Positions 1 to 8,458 are shown, counted from the stretch's first letter. The stretch: DNA of 64,000 nt from Rhodanobacter panaciterrae (GCF_014651895.1 NZ_BMXT01000001.1:186001-250000); one strand, 5' to 3'. Translations and numbers: made by a program. The notes: generated by a model from the sequence alone, not told the origin.

Positions 1-123
1 GACACGCTGGCGAAGATCATTGACGAAATGGCCAACTCGCGCAGTTCCGAGCGACAGGGTCGGGTGATCGACCAGGATCCGACCGCATCGATGGAGCGCA
101 AGAAACAGGAAGGCTATTTCTGA
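1..123 (+). CDS. cysD: Sulfate adenylyltransferase subunit 2, C-terminal end (partial)
   Basis: Only the last 40 codons are in the window. They read through a GRVIDQD segment and end KKQEGYF, the characteristic C-terminus of CysD, the small ATP-sulfurylase subunit that makes adenosine 5'-phosphosulfate from ATP and sulfate. The stop TGA (121-123) shares its last base with the ATG of cysNC, so the two subunits are translationally coupled. The 5' part lies outside the window. Confidence 0.9.
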   Translation, partial: DTLAKIIDEMANSRSSERQGRVIDQDPTASMERKKQEGYF

Positions 124-1991
124 TGAGCGTATCGACCGCACCTGGCCTGCTGCGCTTCATTACCTGCGGCAGCGTGGACGACGGCAAGAGCAGCCTGCTC
201 GGTCGTCTGCTGTACGACGCCGGCATGCTGCCGGACGATCAACTGGCCGCGCTGGCCCGCGACAGCCGCCGGCAACATGCCGATGCGAGTGACGTGCTGG
301 ATTTCTCGCTGCTCACCGACGGTCTGGATGCGGAGCGTCAGCAGGGCATCACCATCGACGTGGCGTATCGCTACTTTCATACCGCGCGGCGCAGCTTCAT
401 CGTGGCCGACTGTCCGGGCCACGAGCAGTACACGCGCAACATGGCCACCGGCGCGTCCAATGCCGAGCTCGCGGTGGTGCTGGTCGATGCGCGCAAGGGT
501 GTGCTGCCGCAGACGCGTCGACATACCTATATCTGTGGCCTGCTGGGCATCCGGCAGGTGGTGCTGGCGGTCAACAAGATGGATCTGGTCGATTACGACC
601 CGGTGGTCTATGCGGCCATTGCCGCGCAGTACCGCGTGCTGGCGCAGGAGATGGGCATCGTCGAGGTGCATTGCCTGCCGGTGGTGGCGTTGACTGGCGA
701 CAATGTGGGTGCGCGTTCGTCACGGATGCCCTGGTACCAGGGCGACAGCCTGCTCGAACTGCTGGAAAAGGTCGAGGTCACGCCGTTCCGTGCCGCCGAT
801 TTCCGCATGCCGGTGCAATGGGTGAATCGCCCGGATCACGCGTTCCGCGGTTACGCCGGCACGATCTGCGGCGGCCGGGTGAGCTGCGGCGACGAAGTCA
901 TCGTGCAACCGGGTGGACAGTCGGCGCATATCGAACGCATCGTCAGTGCCGATGGCGATCTGCCGAGCGCGGCGGACGGGCAGGCGGTGACGCTGTGCCT
1001 GGATCGCGAGATCGACGTCAGCCGCGGCGACGTGATTGCCGATGCGCTGCGTCCGGCGCCGGTGTCCGATCAGTTCACATGCCATCTGCTGTGGATGGGT
1101 GATGCCACCTTGTTGCCCAACCGTACCTACTGGCTGAAGATCGGCACGCGCACGGTCAATGCGCGGGTGATGTCGATCAAGTACAAGGTCGACGTCAACA
1201 GTCAGGCCAAGCTCGCGGCACGCCATCTCAGTCTCAACGAAGTGGGTTACTGCACGCTGGGGCTGGATGACGAGATCGCGTTCGAAGCCTATGCCAGCAA
1301 CCGCACGCTGGGCGGCTTCATCCTGATCGATCGCCAGAGCAACGCCACCGTGGCATGCGGCATGCTGGATTTCGCGCTGGGCCGATCGGCCAACGTGCAC
1401 TGGCAGCACGTCGATATCGACCGCACGGTGCGCGCCGCCAGCAAGGGCCAGCATCCGTTGTGCCTGTGGTTCACCGGCCTGTCTGGCGCCGGCAAGTCCA
1501 CCATCGCGAACCTGGTCGAGCGGCGGCTGCATGCGCTCGGTTATCACACCTATCTGCTCGACGGCGACAATGTACGCCACGGCATCAACAAGGATCTGGG
1601 CTTCACCCCGGAGGATCGCGTCGAGAACATCCGGCGCATCGCCGAGGTGGCGCATCTGATGGTGGACGCCGGGCTGATCGTGCTGGTCAGCGCAATTTCG
1701 CCGTACCGCAGCGAGCGGCAGTCGGCACGCGAGCTTTTTGACAAGGCGGAATTCATGGAGGTGTTCGTGGATACGCCGCTGGAGGAATGCGAACGGCGTG
1801 ACGTCAAGGGTCTGTATCGCAAGGCGCGTGCGGGCACGATCCGCAATTTCACCGGTATCGACGCACCGTACGAACGACCCGAGGCGCCGGATATCCACCT
1901 GTTGAGCAACGGAGAACGCGCCGAGCAACTGGCCGAGCAGGTCACCGTAGAGCTGTTGGCTAGACTGGACAACAGCGGCAGCCACGAGTGA
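123..1991 (+). CDS. cysNC: Bifunctional sulfate adenylyltransferase subunit 1 / APS kinase (CysN-CysC fusion)
   Basis: A 622-residue cytosolic fusion. The N-terminal part is an EF-Tu-like GTPase (CysN) that drives ATP sulfurylase with CysD: P-loop GSVDDGKS at residues 16-23, DCPGHEQY near 98 and NKMDLVD near 153. The C-terminal part (from about residue 445) is APS kinase (CysC), with a second P-loop GLSGAGKST near 452 and a DGDNVRHG substrate loop, and makes PAPS. The start overlaps the cysD stop by one base. Both nucleotide-binding sites look intact, so both activities are expected. The fusion is common in Xanthomonadales and other proteobacteria. After the stop there is only a 6-bp hairpin (2011-2030) without a T-run. 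Confidence 0.96.
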   Translation: MSVSTAPGLLRFITCGSVDDGKSSLLGRLLYDAGMLPDDQLAALARDSRRQHADASDVLDFSLLTDGLDAERQQGITIDVAYRYFHTARRSFIVADCPGHEQYTRNMATGASNAELAVVLVDARKGVLPQTRRHTYICGLLGIRQVVLAVNKMDLVDYDPVVYAAIAAQYRVLAQEMGIVEVHCLPVVALTGDNVGARSSRMPWYQGDSLLELLEKVEVTPFRAADFRMPVQWVNRPDHAFRGYAGTICGGRVSCGDEVIVQPGGQSAHIERIVSADGDLPSAADGQAVTLCLDREIDVSRGDVIADALRPAPVSDQFTCHLLWMGDATLLPNRTYWLKIGTRTVNARVMSIKYKVDVNSQAKLAARHLSLNEVGYCTLGLDDEIAFEAYASNRTLGGFILIDRQSNATVACGMLDFALGRSANVHWQHVDIDRTVRAASKGQHPLCLWFTGLSGAGKSTIANLVERRLHALGYHTYLLDGDNVRHGINKDLGFTPEDRVENIRRIAEVAHLMVDAGLIVLVSAISPYRSERQSARELFDKAEFMEVFVDTPLEECERRDVKGLYRKARAGTIRNFTGIDAPYERPEAPDIHLLSNGERAEQLAEQVTVELLARLDNSGSHE

Positions 1992-2078
1992 CGCGGCGGC
2001 ATGATCGAGCGGGCAACGCTTGGATTGCCCGGGGCCGGCGGCGATAATACGGAACTCCCCCCGTAAGGCGCCGCCGTG

Positions 2079-3179
2079 ATGACCGAGAAGACCGTACTCA
2101 ACGCCACTCACCGTGCGCTCGGCGCGCGCATGGTCGATTTCGGCGGCTGGGACATGCCGATCAACTATGGCTCGCAAATCGAGGAGCATCATGCGGTGCG
2201 TCGCGATGCCGGCATGTTCGACGTCTCGCACATGACGGTGATCGACCTGCACGGTGCGCGCACGCGCGAGTTTCTACGGCACCTGCTGGCCAACAGCGTC
2301 GACAAGCTGAAAGTGGTTGGCAAGGCGCTGTACTCGTGCATGCTGAACGAGCAGGGCGGCGTGATCGACGATCTGATCGTGTATTACCTCGGCGAGGAGT
2401 TCTTCCGACTGGTCGTCAATGCCGGTACCCGTGCCAAGGATCTGGCGTGGATCGAACAGCAGGCCGCCACGTTCGAGGTGCAGGTCAAGGAGCGCCCGGA
2501 ATTCGCGATGATCGCGGTGCAGGGCCCGAACGCACGAGCCAAGGTGCTGGGCCTGTTGCATGACGTGGATCGCCCGCGCATCGAGAAGCTCGGCAAGTTT
2601 GCCGCGGCTGCTGCACAAGGCCCGCACGGCATGCCGCTGTTTGTGGCGCGCACCGGCTATACCGGTGAAGACGGTTTCGAAATCATCGTGCCGGCCGAGC
2701 ATGCCGTCGCGCTGTGGGAGGCGCTGGTCGCTGCCGGCGTCGTGCCGGCTGGCCTCGGTGCACGCGACACGCTGCGGCTGGAAGCTGGCATGAACCTGTA
2801 CGGGCAGGACATGGACGAAAGCGTCCTGCCATGGGAAGCAAACCTGGGCTGGACCATCGCACTGGACGAGGGCCGTGCGTTCATCGGTCGTGCTGCGCTG
2901 GAGCAGCAGAAAGCCGCCGGCGTGCCGCGTGTGATGGTCGGCCTGGTGCTGGACGACAAGGGCGTGTTGCGCCACGGCCAGAGCGTGCTCACCGCGAACG
3001 GCGCAGGCGAGATCCTCTCCGGCAGTTTTGCGCCGACGCTCAACAAGGCGGTGGCATTCGCACGCATCCCGGCCGGCGAGCCAGGTGATGTTCGCGTCGA
3101 CATCCGCGGTCGCGAAGTGCCTGTGCGGCTGGTGAAGTATCCGTTCGTGCGCGACGGCAAACCCTGCGAAGGCATCTGA
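2079..3179 (+). CDS. gcvT: Glycine cleavage system T protein (aminomethyltransferase)
   Basis: About 366 residues, full length for GcvT. It transfers the methylene group from the aminomethyl-lipoyl arm of GcvH to tetrahydrofolate and releases ammonia. Visible family motifs are the N-terminal [17 protein letters not shown], the FDVSHM segment, GYTGEDGFE in the middle and [12 protein letters not shown] near residue 230. ATG 2079 is preferred because AAGGCG (2065-2070) sits 8 bases upstream; GTG 2076, one codon earlier, is an alternative. A -10-like GATAAT at 2042-2047 lies upstream. gcvH follows 85 bases downstream. There is no room for a glycine riboswitch in the 87-base leader. Confidence 0.96.
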   Translation: MTEKTVLNATHRALGARMVDFGGWDMPINYGSQIEEHHAVRRDAGMFDVSHMTVIDLHGARTREFLRHLLANSVDKLKVVGKALYSCMLNEQGGVIDDLIVYYLGEEFFRLVVNAGTRAKDLAWIEQQAATFEVQVKERPEFAMIAVQGPNARAKVLGLLHDVDRPRIEKLGKFAAAAAQGPHGMPLFVARTGYTGEDGFEIIVPAEHAVALWEALVAAGVVPAGLGARDTLRLEAGMNLYGQDMDESVLPWEANLGWTIALDEGRAFIGRAALEQQKAAGVPRVMVGLVLDDKGVLRHGQSVLTANGAGEILSGSFAPTLNKAVAFARIPAGEPGDVRVDIRGREVPVRLVKYPFVRDGKPCEGI

Positions 3180-3195
3180 GCCGCCGCGTCACAAC

Positions 3196-3221
3196 TTACC
3201 CATGGCGGTTGTGGCTAGAAT
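3196..3221 (+). promoter_or_regulatory. Possible gcvH promoter
   Basis: A -10-like TAGAAT (3216-3221) preceded by TGGC lies 43 bases before the gcvH ATG in the gcvT-gcvH gap. The upstream half is weak (a TTACCC at 3196 is too close for a standard spacer), so any promoter here would lean on the extended -10. gcvH could therefore be transcribed separately as well as from gcvT. Confidence 0.3.
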
Positions 3222-3264
3222 CACCGCCTGTACCCTGACTCACACCCAACTACTGGACCCCATC

Positions 3265-3660
3265 ATGAGCGAGATTCCTGGCGATCTGAAATTCCTCAAG
3301 TCCCACGAGTGGGCCCGCGCCGAAGACGACGGCCTGGTTCGCGTGGGTATCTCCGACCACGCGCAGGGCCAGCTCGGCGATCTGGTCTATGTCGAACTGC
3401 CGGAAGTCGGTTCGGCCGTGAAAGCGGGCACCGGTGCGGCCGTGGTCGAGTCGGTGAAAGCTGCCTCGGACATCTACTCGCCGGTATCCGGCGAAGTCGT
3501 CGAGGTCAACGAGCTGCTCAACGACAAGCCCGAGATCATCAACGAAGACGCCTTCGGCGAGGGCTGGATTTTCCTGGTGCGCCCCAGCGATCGCGCGGAG
3601 CTGGATGAGCTGCTCGATGCGAACGAGTACGAAGAGCTGATCGAGAACGAAGACCACTGA
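3265..3660 (+). CDS. gcvH: Glycine cleavage system H protein
   Basis: 131 residues, the normal GcvH length. It is the lipoylated shuttle that carries the aminomethyl group between the P, T and L proteins. The lipoyl-lysine motif ESVKAASD is present with Lys65, followed by the typical SPVSGEV turn and an acidic C-terminus. A longer reading from 3202 exists, but the family alignment begins at [10 protein letters not shown], so ATG 3265 is chosen. The gene follows gcvT and ends at a strong terminator. The P protein gene is not in the window. Confidence 0.96.
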   Translation: MSEIPGDLKFLKSHEWARAEDDGLVRVGISDHAQGQLGDLVYVELPEVGSAVKAGTGAAVVESVKAASDIYSPVSGEVVEVNELLNDKPEIINEDAFGEGWIFLVRPSDRAELDELLDANEYEELIENEDH

Positions 3661-3679
3661 GTCTTCCGCCATGGTGTGA

Positions 3680-3713
3680 CGATACCGGCCGCCCAGTGCG
3701 GCCGGTATCGTTT
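3680..3713 (+). terminator. Intrinsic terminator after gcvH
   Basis: Perfect 13-bp stem (3680-3692 with 3698-3710), 5-base loop CCAGT, then TTT. It lies 19 bases after the gcvH stop and closes the gcvT-gcvH unit. Confidence 0.85.
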
Positions 3714-4218
3714 CCGGGGTAGTGATCGGCGAGGCGCGTCGAGCCGTTCGTTTGTCCGGGCGAAGGCCGACGTGCATCGTGTCGTCACGCCGTGCATGCA
3801 GCGCACGCATTCGTTGCACCGCTCGTCGATCTGCATCGACGGTATCGACACAATCCGCGTTCTGTTTTTCAGTGGGATCGCGTTGACATTGGCGTCATGT
3901 GCGCACGTCATCGTCGATGCCGTTGCACAGAAAAATGTCGTCGCTCTCACTGCCTTCGACAACGAGCACCGAGGTGTCGGTCATCTCGATCGAAGTCCTT
4001 GCGAGCCAGGGTGGCGAACTTTTTTGCTCGGGTCGGCGGGCCGGCTGAAATAATTTCAGTCGTGTCCCGTTCATCTGGCGGAGGCGCCGGAATGGTCCGA
4101 ATTCGACCTCGTGGAAAGCGCGATTATGAGAGGCGCATTTTTTCTTCGCGGTGATGGCGGTTGCGATGAAATCGTTGTGCAGCAATGGTTTCAAGGGTTT
4201 TTGCCATTTTATGGAGAA
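3714..4218. other. Non-coding stretch upstream of the metJ-like gene
   Basis: About 500 bases with no convincing gene. Short open frames here lack a ribosome site, family resemblance and the local codon habits. Composition becomes clearly more AT-rich from about 4150, as expected of a regulatory region. The palindrome at 4045-4059 is listed separately. Confidence 0.6.
4045..4059. repeat. 15-bp perfect palindrome
   Basis: CTGAAATAATTTCAG is a perfect inverted repeat with 7-base arms around a single A, standing out in GC-rich surroundings. It has the size and symmetry of a dimeric repressor operator, but no regulator can be assigned. It lies about 340 bases upstream of the metJ-like start. Confidence 0.4.
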
Positions 4219-4251
4219 AATCGTTTGGACGTATGGATGTCCAAATAATAT
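4219..4251 (+). promoter_or_regulatory. Candidate MetJ operator and promoter of the metJ-like gene
   Basis: Adjacent 8-mers resemble the Met box consensus AGACGTCT: AATCGTTT (4219-4226, 5/8), GGACGTAT (4227-4234, 6/8) and GGATGTCC (4235-4242, 5/8). The central part is also an inverted repeat, TTTGGAC (4224-4230) against GTCCAAA (4239-4245). A -10-like TAATAT follows at 4246-4251, so bound protein would cover the -35 region. This suggests autoregulation. The boxes are individually degenerate, so the call is tentative. Confidence 0.45.
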
Positions 4252-4397
4252 TCACCTTGAATGCCCTTGAGGCCTTGCTGGCACCGGGTTTCGGTCGGTA
4301 TGGGGAGGGTGCAGTGGTTTGATTTCATGACTAAAATCAATTGACAGCCGAAATCTTCAGGGATAGCTTTCGCAACAGATCACGGGGAATGCGCTTT

Positions 4398-4934
4398 ATG
4401 GCGACAGCAAAATTCATCAAGCCTTATGTCGAGCACGGTGAAAAGGCCAATGCAGTACGCAAGATCACTGTCTCGATTCCGCTGCATGTTCTGCGGCGGC
4501 TTTCCGATTTGCGCACCCACCGTCAAGTGAACAATCTTCGGCACGCCACCAACAGCGACTTGTTGGTCGAGGCGTTCCTGCACGCTTTTACTGGGCAACC
4601 ACTGCCAACTGATGAGGAGCTTAGACGAACTATGGCCACTGCCAAGAAATCCGCTGCAAAGAAACCGGCTGCCAAGAAACCGGCCGCCAAGAAATCCACC
4701 GTGAAGAAGGTTGCCGCCAAGAAGCCGGCTGCCAAGAAAGCTGCCGTGAAGAAGGTCGCGAAGAAGGCTGCGCCGAAGAAGGCTGCCGCCAAGAAAGCTG
4801 CGCCGGCGAAGAAAGCTGCCGTGAAGAAAGTTGCGAAGAAGGCTGCGCCGAAGAAGGCTGCCGCCAAGAAAGCTGCACCGGCCAAGGTGGTGAAAGCCAC
4901 CAAGACCGCGAAGGCTTCCAAAGCCAAGAAGTAA
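4398..4934 (+). CDS. metJ: MetJ-type repressor fused to a histone H1-like Lys/Ala-rich tail
   Basis: 178 residues in two parts. Residues 1-77 are a MetJ ribbon-helix-helix core: the DNA-reading strand RKITVSIPL (21-29), [12 protein letters not shown] (42-53) and [13 protein letters not shown] (58-70) match the methionine repressor almost residue for residue. MetJ binds tandem Met boxes as dimers with S-adenosylmethionine as corepressor. In place of the usual C-terminal helix region there are about 100 residues of KKAA/KKPA/KKVA repeats, as in bacterial H1-like nucleoid proteins. ATG 4398 is chosen because GGGGA (4384-4388) sits 9 bases upstream; ATG 4389 and TTG 4341 are in-frame alternatives. 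An internal ATG (4632, GAGGAG at 4614-4619) falls at the domain junction and could give a separate tail. Target boxes lie at 59975-60006. Confidence 0.85.
   Translation: MATAKFIKPYVEHGEKANAVRKITVSIPLHVLRRLSDLRTHRQVNNLRHATNSDLLVEAFLHAFTGQPLPTDEELRRTMATAKKSAAKKPAAKKPAAKKSTVKKVAAKKPAAKKAAVKKVAKKAAPKKAAAKKAAPAKKAAVKKVAKKAAPKKAAAKKAAPAKVVKATKTAKASKAKK
4740..4886 (+). repeat. 75-bp tandem repeat inside the H1-like tail
   Basis: Two head-to-tail copies (4740-4814 and 4815-4886) differ at only a few positions and encode a 25-residue unit starting [14 protein letters not shown]. Shorter 12- to 15-base AAGAAGGCT-like repeats occur throughout the tail. Such repeats expand and contract easily, so tail length probably varies between strains. 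Confidence 0.85.
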
Positions 4935-4983
4935 GCGACACGCAACAAGCGACACCTCCAATAAGATAAGTTCATCGATACTT

Positions 4984-5018
4984 CTCTCCCCGCGGTGCCC
5001 AGCGCGGGGAGAGTATTT
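4984..5018 (+). terminator. Intrinsic terminator after the metJ-like gene
   Basis: Perfect 10-bp stem CTCTCCCCGC (4984-4993) with its complement (5004-5013), 10-base loop, then TATTT. It lies 50 bases after the stop codon. Confidence 0.75.
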
Positions 5019-5021
5019 CGA

Positions 5022-5060
5022 GAAGCCTTCGTCCCGGCCTGGCCGGGACGCTTCGTTTGT
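5022..5060. terminator. Second hairpin, probable back-up terminator
   Basis: GTCCCGGCC (5031-5039) and GGCCGGGAC (5041-5049) form a 9-bp perfect stem around one base. Outer GAAGC/GCTTC arms (5022-5026, 5050-5054) extend it, and GTTTG follows. It directly follows the first terminator. Confidence 0.6.
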
Positions 5061-5333
5061 GGGGTCGAAAAGCTCGGTTGCGGCGGCAGTGTGCGGCCCA
5101 GACCCGCCTCGTTACGGGCAAGCGGGGGATTTCGATTGGCTCAGCGCCATGCTGATGCCCGACCACCGGCCATGGAACAAAATCCTGACTCGTGCTGTGA
5201 ACTGACCGGCGATTTGCTGTGTTGAGTCATTGGAGTTACCTTTCGCACATCCGCGCCGCGGTGAGTCCGGGGGATTCATTCGCTCCTACAGGGGGAAAAA
5301 GCGCGGGTATCTGTCGACACTCAGTGAGAGACC
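5061..5333. other. Intergenic region upstream of the TonB-like gene
   Basis: No gene is supported. The only recognisable element is the REP-like half site at 5273-5295. The start region of the TonB-like gene lacks a textbook ribosome site; GTGAGAG lies 4-10 bases before its ATG. Confidence 0.5.
5273..5295 (-). repeat. Single REP-like half element
   Basis: Read on the minus strand this begins CCCCCTGTAGGAGCG and continues AATGAATC. The head GTAGGAGCG is identical to the start of the REP palindrome inside hom (62521-62529). GTAGGAGCG-headed REPs are typical of Pseudomonas and Xanthomonadales. Only one arm is present, so it may be a solitary or decayed REP. Confidence 0.45.
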
Positions 5334-6383
5334 ATGGATACCCGAGACATACTTGATACACGCAGGCATGCGCGTGGGGCCATTCGGCCCGTTGTCATCG
5401 CCATCATCGCCATCTTCGCCCTGCTCGCCGTGGGTGCATGGTTCCTGATCATCAAGCCACATCAGGAGCTGGTCATGGCCGACTCGGGCGGTCACCCGTC
5501 CACGCCGGTATCCGCGACGACCCGGGCGGCGCCACCACCGCCAGCCAACGTGGCGGCGATGGACGTCAACCAGCTGCTGGCCGAAGCGCGCACGGCGATG
5601 AACGAACAGCGCTATCTGGCGCCGACCGGCAACAATGCCTTCGAGTTCTATCTGCGTGTGCTGGAGAAGGATCCGGGCAACAAGGTTGCATCCGATGCAT
5701 TGCGCGAGACGTTTCCGTTCGCGGCCACTTCGGCGGAGCAGTCGATCAACTCGCGTGACTTCAATGAAGCGCAGCGCCAGATCGACCTGCTGGCCAAGGC
5801 CGACCCGACCAACTTCACGTTGACCATCCTGCGTTCCAAGCTGGATGCCCAGCGCAAGACGCTGGACAAGCAGCAGCAGGATGCCGCCGATCAGCAGAAG
5901 ACACAGCAGCTGGCGGCACAGAAGGCGGCGGCGGACAAGCTTGCAGCGGATCAGCTGGCAGCCGAGCAGCAAAAGGCCCAGTCGGCGGCCGAGCAGCAGA
6001 AAACGCAGCAGACCCGTACGGCGCAGCAGCCGAGTCAACAGCCATCGACGGCTCCGACGACGGCGGCTGACAACTCTGCGGCAGCCAGTGCGGACGGTGG
6101 CAACGCTGGTGCCCCGACCAGTGACGCGGTGTTGGTGAAGGCAGTCGGTGCGCGCTACCCCACGGCAGCGATGCGCGCGCGGCAGGAAGGCTGGGTGCTG
6201 GTGTCGTTCACGGTCGATGCGAATGGGCGGACCAGTGACGTCAAGGTAGTTGACGCGCAGCCGCACCGCATCTTCGATCGCGCCGCACTGGACGCGGTGG
6301 AGCGTTACCAGTTCACGGCGGCCAAGAAGGACGGCGTGGCCGTTCCCAGCACCAAGCAGCAGCGGATCGAGTTCAAGCTCTGA
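5334..6383 (+). CDS. TonB-like energy transducer with coiled-coil linker
   Basis: 349 residues. One N-terminal membrane helix (about 18-40) anchors it in the inner membrane. A periplasmic region (60-165) with TPR-like helices follows, then a Gln/Ala/Lys-rich coiled coil (about 165-250) in place of the usual Pro-rich TonB spacer, and a TonB C-terminal domain (about 262-349) containing YPTAAMRARQEGWVLVSF and the DRAALDAVERYQF helix. TonB proteins pass proton-motive energy to outer-membrane receptors such as the one at 42032-44947, but no exbB/exbD are adjacent. The TPR plus coiled-coil layout departs from classical TonB, so envelope functions other than transport are possible. Confidence 0.8.
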   Translation: MDTRDILDTRRHARGAIRPVVIAIIAIFALLAVGAWFLIIKPHQELVMADSGGHPSTPVSATTRAAPPPPANVAAMDVNQLLAEARTAMNEQRYLAPTGNNAFEFYLRVLEKDPGNKVASDALRETFPFAATSAEQSINSRDFNEAQRQIDLLAKADPTNFTLTILRSKLDAQRKTLDKQQQDAADQQKTQQLAAQKAAADKLAADQLAAEQQKAQSAAEQQKTQQTRTAQQPSQQPSTAPTTAADNSAAASADGGNAGAPTSDAVLVKAVGARYPTAAMRARQEGWVLVSFTVDANGRTSDVKVVDAQPHRIFDRAALDAVERYQFTAAKKDGVAVPSTKQQRIEFKL

Positions 6384-6414
6384 TCGTTATGCGCTGAGGT
6401 GAGAGCAGTAACCG

Positions 6415-6450
6415 GACGGCGCATGGTTCCCATGCGCCGTCTTTCGTTTC
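6415..6450 (+). terminator. Intrinsic terminator after the TonB-like gene
   Basis: Perfect 12-bp stem GACGGCGCATGG (6415-6426) with 6430-6441, 3-base loop, followed by TTTCGTTTC. It separates two converging genes. Confidence 0.85.
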
Positions 6451-6466
6451 GGGTGGTTGTCGCGAC

Positions 6467-7759
6467 TCAGTTGTGGTGTTTCGCACGATGCTTGCGCGGC
6501 TTTTTCCTTTGCGGTGTCGCTGCCGGCGTCTTGATGCTGCCTTCGATCTCGGCCCAGTCCACATGCGGCAGGTCCAGCAAATCGTCGAACACCATCGGCA
6601 TCAGTCCGCTGGGGACTGGGCCGGTGGAGTTCCACAGGGTGACCACGCCGGCGTGGTACTTCGGGAAGAAGCCGATCATGGTGCGATAGCCGGCCACGGC
6701 GCCCGCGTGAAAGATCAGGGTTTCGCCGCCGTAGTCGTACACGCGCCAGCCCAGTGCGTAGTGTGCATCGGTCAGCCGAGCCTGACGCCATGGCGTGGCA
6801 TGCAGTTCGCTCGGTGTGGCTACGCCCGGAGCGTGCAGCACATCCAGCAACGAAGTGGGCAGCACGTCCTGGCGATCGCCCATCTGCGCGATCAGCCATT
6901 TTTCCATGTCGCGCAAGCTGGCGTTGACACCAGCCGCAGGCGCGACCCGGTAGTAGGTTTCGCTTGGTTCGAAGGGTATCCAGCCGTGGCTGGATGCGCG
7001 ATGCGGGCGTGCCCAACTCTTGCTGGATTCCAGTGCGGCGCGACCATAGCTGGCGGTGGTCATGCCGAGCGGATAGAAGATGCGCTTGTCGACCTGGCGG
7101 TAGAAGAAGTCGCCGGTACGTGCAAGCACCACATCGCCGATCATGCCGAACGCGACGTTCTGATAGCCGTAGCACTGACCGACGCCACAGACAAGGTCGA
7201 CCTCGTCCAGCTTGCGCACCAACTCTTCGTAGGGGATGTCGCCCTCGAGCATGTTGTCATAGGTGTTGCGTGGCAGGCCTAGTCGTTGTCCCAGGATGTC
7301 GCTCACGGTGGCTTGTGATGCAGCCTGCATGTCCTTGAGCTTGAAGTACGGCAGTACGTCGACCAGTTTGGTATCCCAGCTCAGCTTGCCATCGTCCACC
7401 AGAATACCGGTGATGGCGGTGGCAAATGCTTTCGACAGCGACGCGAGCCGGAACACGGTGTCCGGTGTCACCGGCTGCTGGGTGACGGCATCGGCGTAAC
7501 CAAGAGTGCCTTCGTAAACCACTTTGCCATCGATCACGACCGCGGTGACCAGGCCGGCGACGGCATGTCGCTCGACAACACGGTCCAACCAGCGCTGGTA
7601 GTCGGCGATGGTCTGCTTGACGCGTGCCGGTGGCAGACTTTCCGTGGTGCTGTGAACCCGCGCAGCCGGCGCCGATGCAGCGGGAGTGGTGGCGCGGACC
7701 GGTGTGCAGGCCAGTCCGAACACGCCCGCGATCAACAGGAAGATCTTTTGAAACTGCAT
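6467..7759 (-). CDS. Serine hydrolase, beta-lactamase/esterase family (secreted)
   Basis: 430 residues from the ATG at 7759. The N-terminus is a signal peptide with a hydrophobic stretch (6-17) and a likely cleavage after VRA (about residue 23); a Cys at 18 lacks a proper lipobox. The class C beta-lactamase/EstB/PBP4* fold signature is present: SLSK at 107-110 (nucleophile Ser and Lys), a YQN triad in GYQNVAFG and HAG in IFHAGAVAG near the C-terminus. Members are periplasmic esterases, D-Ala-D-Ala peptidases or lactamases, and the substrate cannot be told here. An upstream in-frame start at 7828 would add 23 residues before the signal peptide and is rejected. Confidence 0.82.
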   Translation of the reverse strand: MQFQKIFLLIAGVFGLACTPVRATTPAASAPAARVHSTTESLPPARVKQTIADYQRWLDRVVERHAVAGLVTAVVIDGKVVYEGTLGYADAVTQQPVTPDTVFRLASLSKAFATAITGILVDDGKLSWDTKLVDVLPYFKLKDMQAASQATVSDILGQRLGLPRNTYDNMLEGDIPYEELVRKLDEVDLVCGVGQCYGYQNVAFGMIGDVVLARTGDFFYRQVDKRIFYPLGMTTASYGRAALESSKSWARPHRASSHGWIPFEPSETYYRVAPAAGVNASLRDMEKWLIAQMGDRQDVLPTSLLDVLHAPGVATPSELHATPWRQARLTDAHYALGWRVYDYGGETLIFHAGAVAGYRTMIGFFPKYHAGVVTLWNSTGPVPSGLMPMVFDDLLDLPHVDWAEIEGSIKTPAATPQRKKPRKHRAKHHN

Positions 7760-7814
7760 GGTATTCTGATGTGGTTCCGGCGTGGGGATGCGCCTCAGGG
7801 TGGAGGGTCTAGCA

Positions 7815-8402
7815 ATGGGTCTGATCATTTTTCTGGTTGTTGTCGTTCTGATTGTCTTGTACTTCGTGGCGATCTACAACGGACTGGTCACCTCGCGCAA
7901 CAGCTACAAAAATGCCTTTGCGCAGATCGATGTGCAGCTGACCCGCCGGCATGACCTGATTCCGAATCTGGTGGAAACGGCCAAGGGTTATCTTGCGCAT
8001 GAACGCGGCACGCTTGAAGCGGTGGTGCAGGCGCGCAATGCGGCGGTCAGCGGACTGGCCAGCGCCAAGGCGAACCCGGGTGATCCGGCTGCGATGCAGC
8101 AGCTGGGCAGCAGCGAAAATGCTTTGACACAAACTTTGGGTCATTTGTTCGCGTTGCAGGAGTCGTATCCCGACCTGAAGGCGAACCAGACCATGATGCA
8201 GCTCTCCGAAGAGCTGACCTCGACCGAGAACCGGGTCGCGTTCGCACGACAGGCATATAACGATTCGGTGCTGACCTACAACAACAAGCGTGAAGTCTTT
8301 CCCGCATCGTTCGTGGCCAACAGCCGCGGCTTCCTCGCGGCCGAGCCGCTGAAGATCGAGGATCCGGCCGTGCGTGACGTGCCGAAGGTTTCCTTCACCT
8401 GA
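7815..8402 (+). CDS. lemA: LemA family protein
   Basis: 195 residues. One N-terminal membrane helix (about 3-22) is followed by the LemA helical domain with its conserved RNSYKNAFAQIDVQLTRRHDLIPNLV block and the FVANSRGF/EPLKI end. ATG 7815 is supported by GGAGG at 7802-7806. An earlier in-frame ATG at 7782 would add 11 poorly hydrophobic residues. LemA proteins are envelope proteins of unclear role that recur beside M48 metalloproteases, as here with 56 bases between the genes, suggesting joint action in membrane-protein quality control. Confidence 0.93.
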   Translation: MGLIIFLVVVVLIVLYFVAIYNGLVTSRNSYKNAFAQIDVQLTRRHDLIPNLVETAKGYLAHERGTLEAVVQARNAAVSGLASAKANPGDPAAMQQLGSSENALTQTLGHLFALQESYPDLKANQTMMQLSEELTSTENRVAFARQAYNDSVLTYNNKREVFPASFVANSRGFLAAEPLKIEDPAVRDVPKVSFT

Positions 8403-8458
8403 TCGCCGCTGCATCGCGACGGTAGTCGTGATGCACACGTTCAGCCGCCGGAGCCTCC

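Noticed and set aside
1992-2078. Possible glycine riboswitch before gcvT
   Set aside because: The gap is only 87 bases and lacks the tandem aptamer motifs.
3676-4053. 125-codon frame after gcvH
   Set aside because: It begins inside the terminator hairpin and shows no domain or codon signature.
4632-4934. Stand-alone histone H1-like gene separate from metJ
   Set aside because: The MetJ core and the tail are in one uninterrupted frame; internal initiation is kept only as a possibility.
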